Assembly: GCF_016862635.1 (NCBI RefSeq)
Contig: NZ_BONI01000031.1
Location: forward strand, 1 to 64,000
From: Catellatospora coxensis
GTDB taxonomy: Bacteria; Actinomycetota; Actinomycetes; Mycobacteriales; Micromonosporaceae
DNA length: 64,000 bases
Reading direction: 5' to 3'
The position numbers and the translations under genes are program-made. Positions 57,649 to 64,000 of the stretch are shown here, piece after piece. Below the pieces are notes generated by a model, which was given only the letters and a program-made list of their open reading frames with translations, made no database searches and was not told the origin of the DNA. Position 1 is the first letter of the stretch. The number at the start of each line of letters is the position of its first letter.

Positions 57649-58598
57649 CCGCGACCCTCCAGACGCCCCCGGCCACGGCCCGCCCGGTGATCGCACACGT
57701 CGGCGTCCCGGGGCTGCGGCTCGTCCGCAGCGAGTTCCGCAAGATCACGACGACGAACGCGTGGTGGCTGTTCGGCCTCGCGTCGGTGTTCTTCACCGGG
57801 TTCGCGCTGTTCATCAACATGTCCGAGGCGGCCCAGCACCTCGAGCGGGCCCGCGACACCGCCGCGGTGTTCAAGCCGGGCCGCGGCATGAGCGCGGCCG
57901 AGGTCGCCGCGGCCAGGGCGGAGTTCGCGCAGCTGCACGACCTGCCGCTGCAGGCGGTCAACGCGGCGGGCAACATCTTCACCAGCGGCCAGTTCTTCGG
58001 TCTGCTGCTGGTGATGCTGCTGGGCGCGCTCGTGATCACGAACGAGTTCCAGTACCAGACGGCGACGGCCACGTTCCTGACCACGCCGCGCCGTACGCAG
58101 GTGGTGTTCGGCAAGCTGCTGGCGGTGCTCGGGCTCGGGTTCGTCTTCTGGCTCGTGGCGCGGGTCCTGTCGCTCACGGCCGGGCTGATCTTCTTCGACA
58201 ACCTCGGGCTGACCAACTCGCTGGGCGAGTGGCCGGTGCAGCGGGCGCTCATCTTCAACCTGGTCGCGTACCTGCTGTGGGCGCTGCTCGGGTTCGGGCT
58301 CGGCACGCTCATCAACAGCCAGATCGGCGCGGTCGTCACCGCGATGATCATTTATCTCGGGGGTTTCGTCGGTGCGATCGGCGTGTTCAGCCTCATCCGG
58401 GAGTACCTCATCCACGAGGACTGGGTGCTGACCTCGGCCGTCATGATGCCGTCGATCGCCTCGCAGGTCATGGTCTCGCCGGAGAAGCTGTACCCGGAAG
58501 CCGCGGCGTGGTGGGTCGGCGTGCTGGTGCTGACCGGCTGGTCGCTCGTCGCCGGAGCCATCGGCATCGTGCTCAACCGCCGCCGCGACATCGCCTGA
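57645..58598 (+). CDS. ABC-2 type transporter permease
   Basis: The protein has 317 residues and about six transmembrane helices, with an extracellular helical loop after the first (SEAAQHLERARDTAAVFK region). The sequence EFQYQTATATFLTTPRR is a hallmark of ABC-2 permeases. It forms one exporter with the ATPase encoded just before. A 16-bp hairpin follows. Confidence 0.9.
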   Translation: MTATLQTPPATARPVIAHVGVPGLRLVRSEFRKITTTNAWWLFGLASVFFTGFALFINMSEAAQHLERARDTAAVFKPGRGMSAAEVAAARAEFAQLHDLPLQAVNAAGNIFTSGQFFGLLLVMLLGALVITNEFQYQTATATFLTTPRRTQVVFGKLLAVLGLGFVFWLVARVLSLTAGLIFFDNLGLTNSLGEWPVQRALIFNLVAYLLWALLGFGLGTLINSQIGAVVTAMIIYLGGFVGAIGVFSLIREYLIHEDWVLTSAVMMPSIASQVMVSPEKLYPEAAAWWVGVLVLTGWSLVAGAIGIVLNRRRDIA

Positions 58599-58616
58599 CG
58601 ACCGGCGCGCGTCTCG

Positions 58617-58654
58617 CGGGTGCGCGGCGGGCGGCAGTGCCCGCCGCGCACCCG
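58617..58654. terminator. bidirectional terminator between ABC-2 permease and SulP gene
   Basis: Perfect 16-bp arms CGGGTGCGCGGCGGGC (58617-58632) and GCCCGCCGCGCACCCG (58639-58654) enclose a 6-base loop between converging genes. Confidence 0.85.
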
Positions 58655-58658
58655 TGCC

Positions 58659-60812
58659 TCAGTGCGCCGAGACGGGTGTGAACCGGGTGTGCGTCGGGTC
58701 GAGCAGGTGGATGCGGCTGGTGGCGATGTCGAAGTACATGCCGACCAGCTCAAGTCGTCCGTCGTGGACGCGTTCGGCGACCGCCGGGTAGGACATCAGG
58801 TTCTCCAGCTGCTGGACCACGTTCTGCTGGCAGAGCCGGGTCAGGTGGTCGCCGTCGCCGACCTGACCCACCCGGTGCAGGCTGGGCTGGGCGTGGCGCA
58901 GCCAGCGCAGCAGGTGCGGCATCGGCGCGGGCAGGGTGCCCGGGCGCAGCAGCGCGGCCAGCGCGCCGCAACCGGAGTGCCCGCACACCGTGATGGTGCG
59001 CACCTCCAGCACGTTCAGCGCGAAGTCCATCGCCGCCGGCACGCTGCCGTCATGATCGCCGTCATCGTGCCGGGGCACCAGGTTGCCGACATTGCGCACG
59101 GTGAACAGGTCCCCGGGACCCGTCGACGTGATCATGCTGGGCACGATGCGGGAGTCGGCGCAGGTGATGAACAGCTGGGTCGGCTGCTGGCCGGTGCGGG
59201 CCAGCTCGGCCAGCAGCGGGCCGACCCGGCGGGCCCCGTGCCGGTGGAACAGCCGCGCGCCGCGGGTCAGGCGCTCGCGGGCCCCGTGCGGCACGGCGCG
59301 GTGCATGCGGGGCAGCAGCCACGCGGTCGGGTGGATCTTCCGGGCCGGCGCGCGCTGGCCGGTTATCGCGTCGGCGTACCAGTTGTGGTGCAGTTCGTGC
59401 ACCTCGACGGTGCCGCCGCCGCGCTCGTGGCCGGTGCGCCAGTCGTGCAGCGCGGTCACCGCGGCGTGGTCCATGAAGTCGGCGTTCAGCTCGACGCCGA
59501 CCGCGACGCCCGCGGGCACCTGGGCCAGCGTCCGGCTCAGCCGCGGCACCGCCAGGAACGTCAGCGACCCCTCGATGGCGACGTGCCAGCCGTGCTCGTC
59601 CTGGTAGGCCCGCACGGTGGCGTGAGTGAGCCGCCAGACCGACAGCAGCAGCGCGCACGCCATGCCGACCAGCACGCCTTCGAACAGGCCCAGCACCACC
59701 ACAGCCAGCAGCGTGAGCACGTACACCGGCATCTCCCGGTGCTGGTGCACCTGCTGGGCGTGGGTCAGGTTGACCATCTGCACGCCCGTGTAGACCAGCA
59801 GCGCGGCCAGGGCGGGCAGCGGGATCAGCTCGATCACCGGCGCGGCCACCAGCACCAGCACCAGGATCCACACGCCGTGCAGCACCGCGGACAGCCGGGT
59901 CCGGCCGCCGGCCTTCACGTTCGTCGTCGAGCGCACGATCACCCCGGCGACCGGCAACCCGCCGAGCGCCCCGGCGACGACGTTGGCCGCGCCCTGCCCG
60001 GCCAGCTCGCGGTCCAGGTTGACCCGGGGCCCGTCGTGCATCCGGTCGACGGCGACCGCGCACAGCAGCGACTCGACGCTGGCCACCAGCGCCACCGCGC
60101 CGACGGCCGCGAGCAGCGTCGACGGGGCGGCGTCGGGCCAGATCGGACCGGCGTCGAAGGCGAGGATGTCGTCGGGGATGTCGACCCGCTGCAGGTCCCA
60201 GCCGGTCGCCACCGCGACGGCGGTGCCGACGATCACCGCCGCCAGCGGCGCGGGCACGATCCCGGCCAGCGTCGGCACGGCCCGCCAGCCCCACAGCACG
60301 GCCAGGGTGAGCACGCCGACGAACACCGCCGGGGTGTGGTTGTGCATCAGCTCGGACGGCAGGGCGCGCAGGTTCGCCAGCGCCGAGGCCTGCGGGGCGT
60401 CGCCGAGCAGCACGTGCACCTGGGACAGGACGATCACGACGCCGACCCCGGCGAGCATGCCGTGCACGATCGCGGGCGAGACGGCCAGCGCCGCCCGCGC
60501 CACCCGGGACGCGCCGAGCAGCAGTTGCAGCACCCCGGCGGCGACCGTGATCGCGCACGCCCCGCGCCAGCCGAAGGTGGCCACGGTCTGCGCCACGATC
60601 AGTGTCAGGCCGGCCGCGGGGCCGCTCACCTGCACCACGGAGCCGCCCAGGGCTCCCACCACGATCCCGCCGATCACGGCACTGATCAATCCGGCCAGTA
60701 CGGGCGCTCCCGACGCCACCGCGATGCCCAGCGACAGGGGCAGCGCCACCAGCACCACCACCAGGGACGCGGGCACGTCCGTCCGCAACCGCTCACGCCA
60801 TTGTGCGCTCAT
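58659..60812 (-). CDS. SulP-family anion transporter fused to a beta-carbonic anhydrase
   Basis: The protein has about 717 residues. Residues 1-400 form a SulP membrane domain (GLISAVIGGIVVGALGGS, VSGPAAGLTLIV and NVVAGALGGLPVAGVIVRS). A STAS-like segment lies near 430-520. The C-terminal 190 residues are a beta-carbonic anhydrase with zinc ligands in CADSR and CGHSGCG. Fusions of this type are thought to move bicarbonate and interconvert it with CO2. ATG 60812 is used; GTG 60824 is possible but sits too close to its ribosome site. Confidence 0.9.
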   Translation of the reverse strand: MSAQWRERLRTDVPASLVVVLVALPLSLGIAVASGAPVLAGLISAVIGGIVVGALGGSVVQVSGPAAGLTLIVAQTVATFGWRGACAITVAAGVLQLLLGASRVARAALAVSPAIVHGMLAGVGVVIVLSQVHVLLGDAPQASALANLRALPSELMHNHTPAVFVGVLTLAVLWGWRAVPTLAGIVPAPLAAVIVGTAVAVATGWDLQRVDIPDDILAFDAGPIWPDAAPSTLLAAVGAVALVASVESLLCAVAVDRMHDGPRVNLDRELAGQGAANVVAGALGGLPVAGVIVRSTTNVKAGGRTRLSAVLHGVWILVLVLVAAPVIELIPLPALAALLVYTGVQMVNLTHAQQVHQHREMPVYVLTLLAVVVLGLFEGVLVGMACALLLSVWRLTHATVRAYQDEHGWHVAIEGSLTFLAVPRLSRTLAQVPAGVAVGVELNADFMDHAAVTALHDWRTGHERGGGTVEVHELHHNWYADAITGQRAPARKIHPTAWLLPRMHRAVPHGARERLTRGARLFHRHGARRVGPLLAELARTGQQPTQLFITCADSRIVPSMITSTGPGDLFTVRNVGNLVPRHDDGDHDGSVPAAMDFALNVLEVRTITVCGHSGCGALAALLRPGTLPAPMPHLLRWLRHAQPSLHRVGQVGDGDHLTRLCQQNVVQQLENLMSYPAVAERVHDGRLELVGMYFDIATSRIHLLDPTHTRFTPVSAH

Positions 60813-60892
60813 GTAGACGACCACCTCTCCTTACGCGTTCTGCCCACCTCAACTGCGGCAAGCTGAGAAAACGCTGATGAAGAGATCGTCGA

Positions 60893-61441
60893 TCAATGCT
60901 GTGGACCGTCCGGATCGTGCGGCCGGTAGAGACCGAGCAGCAGGCCGTGCCGTATGCCGTCGGCACCGGCGTCAGGAGTGTCCTCGGCGAGGGCGGTCAG
61001 CGTGGCGGTGAGGTCCCGCACCTGGTCGGCGGTGAGCCGCAGGTGGCGCAGCACCAGGAACGGGTCCGGGGCGGCCGCGGCGATCTCCGCGCCGAGCGCC
61101 TGGAACGCGACCACCGTGTTCTCCGCCGCCGCCGGGCCGGTGTAGTGCAGCGCACGGGCCGGGCGGGCGTAGTACTGCTCGGTGCCGCCACGCACGGTGC
61201 GGGTGCCGGCGGGCCGGACCAACCCGGCATCCACCAGCACCTTCAGGTGGTGCGCCACATTGCCCTTGTTGGTACGCAGCACCGCCGCGAGCCGGCTGAC
61301 CGTGGCGGGACGTTCGAGGGCGAACAGCAGCCGGTGCCGCATCGGATGGGCGAGTGCCTTGTAGTGCTCCGGCGAGCTCACCTGCATGACCGCCTCCTCG
61401 GCCGGCTGCTGGTCCGCTGCTTCGTCGTCGCGTGCCGTCAT
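60893..61441 (-). CDS. ArsR-type HTH regulator
   Basis: The protein has 182 residues. The winged helix (LAHPMRHRLLFALERPATV, RTNKGNVAHHLKVLVDAGLV) and the C-terminal helical domain (about 110-180) fit the HTH_20/ArsR family. It is divergent from the S41 protease gene across a 57-bp gap with a palindrome, so it probably represses both. No metal-binding Cys pair is visible. Confidence 0.88.
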   Translation of the reverse strand: MTARDDEAADQQPAEEAVMQVSSPEHYKALAHPMRHRLLFALERPATVSRLAAVLRTNKGNVAHHLKVLVDAGLVRPAGTRTVRGGTEQYYARPARALHYTGPAAAENTVVAFQALGAEIAAAAPDPFLVLRHLRLTADQVRDLTATLTALAEDTPDAGADGIRHGLLLGLYRPHDPDGPQH

Positions 61442-61448
61442 GGCTCAA

Positions 61449-61468
61449 GCGTCAAGAACTCTTGACGC
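61449..61468. promoter_or_regulatory. operator palindrome between the ArsR and S41 genes
   Basis: GCGTCAAGAACTCTTGACGC has perfect 9-bp arms around AC. It sits in the divergent promoter, 8 bp from the ArsR start. TTGACG (61463-61468) within it may be a -35 element of the protease promoter. Confidence 0.65.
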
Positions 61469-61498
61469 TTTGTCAAGCGGCGTGCTTCCCTGTACGAC

Positions 61499-62455
61499 AT
61501 GCAGACCCCTGAAGTGACCGACATCGTCGACCGCCTGCGGACCCTCGTGCAGGAGCGCTACGTGTTCCCCGACGCGGCCGCCGAGATCGCCGACCGGCTG
61601 GCCGCCCGCCGGGACGGCTACCCCGCCGACCCGGCCGCGCTCGCCGGAGCGGTCACCGCCGACCTGCAGTCCGTCAACGGCGACAAGCACCTGCGCCTGC
61701 TCCACCACGCCGAACCGCTGCCCGAGCAGGCCCCCGGCGACGACGCGGCCGAGTACGCGGTGATGGCACAGTGGGCCGAGCGCACCTGCGGCGGGATCGC
61801 GAACGCGCGCCGCCTGCCGGGCGACGTCGGCCTGCTGGAGGTCACCCCGGTGCTGTTCCCCGCGGTGCTCGTCGGCGACGTGTACGCGGCGGCGTTCACG
61901 CTGCTCGCACCCGTCCGGGCGCTGATCGTGGACCTGCGCGGCTGCCTGGGCGGCGAGCCGTCCGCGGTCGGCCTGTTCATGAGCTACCTGTGGGACCACG
62001 AGCCGGTGCAGCTCACCGGTATGTACGAACGCGCCACCGACCAGGTGCGGCAGTCGTGGACCCACGCGCACGTGCCCGGCCGCCGCTTCGGCCGCGACCG
62101 GCCCCTGTACGTGCTGACCAGCAAGGGCACCTTCTCGGGCGGGGAGGCGCTCGCGTACGACGTGCAGCAGACCGGCCGCGGCGCCGTCGTCGGCGAGCAG
62201 ACCCGCGGCGGCGCCCACCCGCGCGAGGCCTTCCGCCTGCACCCCCACCTGGAGGCGACCATCTCGGTGGCCCGCGCGGTCAACCCGGTCTCCGGCACGA
62301 ACTGGGAGAGCGTCGGCGTGACCCCGGACCTCCCGACGAGCGCCGACCAGGCCCTGCCGACCGCCTACCGGGCCGCGCTGGAGCAGGTCTGCGCCGAGGG
62401 CGGCCCGTCCGCCGCCGAAGCCCGCGCCACCCTTGACGCCGGCGCACCGCTCTAG
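61499..62455 (+). CDS. S41-family serine peptidase
   Basis: The protein has 318 residues. The C-terminal peptidase fold shows ALIVDLRGCLGGEPS and LTSKGTFSGGEALAYDV, where the Ser after TF is the likely nucleophile, and GAVVGEQTRGGAHP. There is no PDZ domain or signal peptide, so it resembles IRBP-like cytoplasmic S41 proteins. No ribosome site precedes the ATG, so the message may be leaderless. It is divergent from an ArsR-type regulator. Confidence 0.85.
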   Translation: MQTPEVTDIVDRLRTLVQERYVFPDAAAEIADRLAARRDGYPADPAALAGAVTADLQSVNGDKHLRLLHHAEPLPEQAPGDDAAEYAVMAQWAERTCGGIANARRLPGDVGLLEVTPVLFPAVLVGDVYAAAFTLLAPVRALIVDLRGCLGGEPSAVGLFMSYLWDHEPVQLTGMYERATDQVRQSWTHAHVPGRRFGRDRPLYVLTSKGTFSGGEALAYDVQQTGRGAVVGEQTRGGAHPREAFRLHPHLEATISVARAVNPVSGTNWESVGVTPDLPTSADQALPTAYRAALEQVCAEGGPSAAEARATLDAGAPL

Positions 62456-62566
62456 TCCGGCGCGCCGCCTTCGGCCGTGCGCACCCGCCAAGGGCCGCCG
62501 GTCGAGGGGTTGCGCATTCATGGAGGCTGATCGATACTGCCGTCACGTCGACTTGGGGAGGTCGCG

Positions 62567-64000
62567 ATGGCGCGGATCGGCACAGGACTCCTCGTGGTGG
62601 CACTGGCGCTGCCGTCCGGCCTGGTGGCCTGCACCCGCCAGCAGCCGACGACGCTGCGCATCGAGGTCGCCGGGCTGGCGGCGGGGCTCGCCGCCCGGGT
62701 CACCGTGGCCGGCCCGACCGCCTACGAGATCACCGGCACCGACGAGCGTGAGGTCGAGCCCGGCGAGTACACCCTGACGATCGGCCCGGTCACCCAGAAC
62801 GCCGTCACCCACTACCCGCCGGCCGACACCGTCCAGGTCACGGTGCAGGAGGGTGCCAAGGCCACCGCCACGGCCGCCTACCGCGTCGCCGTGCCCGAGA
62901 CGACCAAAGTCCTCGACCCGGCGAACACGGGCATCACCAGGGTCGACACCGGATCCGTGACGCTCGGCGCGAACGCGCCGCAGGCGGCGGCTCTGCGTGC
63001 GGGCGACCACCTGGTGGCCACGAAGGACGGCAAACTCCTGGTCCGCAAGGTGACCAGGGTGAACCGCACGGGCGGCTCGGTGACGCTGGCGACCGAGCGC
63101 GCCCGGCTCGACGAAGCGCTGCCGTCCGGCGTCATCGAGATCGACGCCGGGCAGGGGCTGGAGATCCTGCGCCCCGCCTCCTTCACCGGCAAGGCGAAGG
63201 AACCCCTGGTGGAACTGAGCTTTCAGTTCCGCGTCAACGACCGGTGCCGGGCCCGGGACACCACCTCCACGGTCACCTCCGGCGGCCACCTCACCTACCG
63301 GCTCGACGAGATCAGCCTGCCGATCACCGGTGAGATCAGCTGGAGCGCCACCCCACCCCGGGTCACCGCCACCGTCGACGCCCGCCTGCGGGTGCGCCAG
63401 TCCGTCCAGGCCGGAGTGGACCTGGCCGTCAGCTGCATCGCCCGGACCGAGGTCGACCTGCAGAAGGCCTGCCAGGGCATCGTCGGCCGGCTGGTCCGCG
63501 TCGGCCCGTTCACCTTCGGCTGCACGTTCAAGGTCGGCGCGAAGGCGTTCGCGGAGACCAACGCCAGCTGGAACCCCGGATTCGAACTCAACCCCGAGGC
63601 GGGCTTCACCGCGACGGTCGGCACCGACACCGAACCCCGCATCGAGCCGTTCTTCGAACCGGGCTTCACCGGCAACTTCGACCCGCCAGAGCACGTCTCC
63701 CGGATCGGCGCGGAGGCCTTCATCAAGGTCGGCCTCGAAGCGAAGGACCCCGTCGGCATCCTGGTCGTCAACGCCCGGGTCGAGATCGACGCCGGGCCGA
63801 CCCTGGAGAGCTCGCCCGAGGCCATGGCGCTCACCTTCGCCGTCACCCCGCGCCTGGTCGTCGAAGGCGAACTCGACCTGCTGATCGGCAGCGCCAAACG
63901 CCGCTTCGACGAGGAGTTCGAAGGCTGGCGGTGGGATCTGTGGCGGCTCGACCGGCCCCGGCCGCTCCCCTCGCCCGTGGACCCGCTGCCCCAGGGCCTG
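62567..64000 (+). CDS. large lipoprotein (runs off the window)
   Basis: From ATG 62567 (GGGGAGG upstream) the frame is open to the window end for about 478 codons. The lipoprotein signal reads GLLVVALALPSGLVACTRQ. The mature protein is beta-rich with repeated extended segments (TDTEPRIEPFFEPGFTGNF), and no enzyme motif is seen. It is exposed on the outer membrane face. Function unknown; the C-terminus is missing. Confidence 0.8.
   Translation, partial: MARIGTGLLVVALALPSGLVACTRQQPTTLRIEVAGLAAGLAARVTVAGPTAYEITGTDEREVEPGEYTLTIGPVTQNAVTHYPPADTVQVTVQEGAKATATAAYRVAVPETTKVLDPANTGITRVDTGSVTLGANAPQAAALRAGDHLVATKDGKLLVRKVTRVNRTGGSVTLATERARLDEALPSGVIEIDAGQGLEILRPASFTGKAKEPLVELSFQFRVNDRCRARDTTSTVTSGGHLTYRLDEISLPITGEISWSATPPRVTATVDARLRVRQSVQAGVDLAVSCIARTEVDLQKACQGIVGRLVRVGPFTFGCTFKVGAKAFAETNASWNPGFELNPEAGFTATVGTDTEPRIEPFFEPGFTGNFDPPEHVSRIGAEAFIKVGLEAKDPVGILVVNARVEIDAGPTLESSPEAMALTFAVTPRLVVEGELDLLIGSAKRRFDEEFEGWRWDLWRLDRPRPLPSPVDPLPQGL

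Noticed and set aside
1-64000. CRISPR arrays, tRNA/rRNA genes, insertion sequences and prophage genes
   Set aside because: I saw no regularly spaced repeats, no tRNA-like cloverleaf sequence with a GTTCGAxTC arm, no rRNA, and no transposase, integrase or phage structural motifs.

Overview
The window is very G+C-rich DNA with dense, strongly GC3-biased genes, many GTG starts, 4-bp ATGA/GTGA overlaps, Tat and lipoprotein signals, SARP/AfsR regulators and no recognisable rRNA, tRNA, CRISPR array or transposase. This fits a soil actinomycete chromosome arm. The intergenic GATCTTGCGC-type palindromes recall Micromonosporaceae (Catellatospora/Micromonospora/Actinoplanes-like), but that assignment is from memory and is an inference.

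Bases 1-12444 hold a compact polyketide-type cluster. A divergent promoter separates a leftward P450 + STAND regulator pair from a rightward, translationally coupled operon: ACP, ACP, HMG-ACP synthase, two enoyl-CoA-hydratase-like enzymes (ECH1, ECH2), a free-standing trans-AT-like ketosynthase, a decarboxylative Cys-to-Ser ketosynthase and a free-standing acyltransferase. This is a complete beta-branching (HCS) cassette plus the minimum needed to build its own beta-ketoacyl-ACP, yet no modular megasynthase is visible. A small SARP closes the cluster on the right and the start of an AfsR-like SARP lies at the left edge, so the left boundary is unknown.

Bases 12445-22150 are a roughly 1-kb gene-poor gap with inverted repeats, then a PmtA-like methyltransferase, a Tat-exported alpha/beta hydrolase, a cyclic-nucleotide-binding/FAD reductase fusion, a BASS-family transporter, a large AfsR-like ATPase regulator, a 2TM protein and a DUF4188 protein.

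Bases 22294-36435 look like a carbohydrate-utilisation locus. Two secreted glycosidase-like proteins (GH114-like and spherulin-4/GH135-like, both from families that cut alpha-1,4-linked galactosamine polymers) lie in one operon with a CUT1 ABC importer. A ROK regulator and a Gfo/Idh/MocA oxidoreductase follow, then a second importer whose binding protein is of the ribose type. A shared operator-like motif lies in front of both the importer operon and the ROK/oxidoreductase promoters. No ATPase gene is present, so a shared MsiK-type ATPase elsewhere is inferred.

Bases 36436-64000 are mixed housekeeping and accessory genes: a Nudix hydrolase, a PIN toxin-antitoxin-like pair, an ArsR/SRPBCC pair, a beta-lactamase-like protein, an EspR-like/coiled-coil/flavohaemoglobin/truncated-globin operon with several palindromes upstream, lipoproteins, a VOC protein, an ABC exporter, three GNAT acetyltransferases, an ECF sigma factor with a tail-to-tail overlapping STAS protein, a DHFR-like reductase, an ABC-2 type transporter, a SulP-carbonic anhydrase fusion, an ArsR/S41 protease divergent pair and a partial lipoprotein. 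Several perfect hairpins separate convergent genes.
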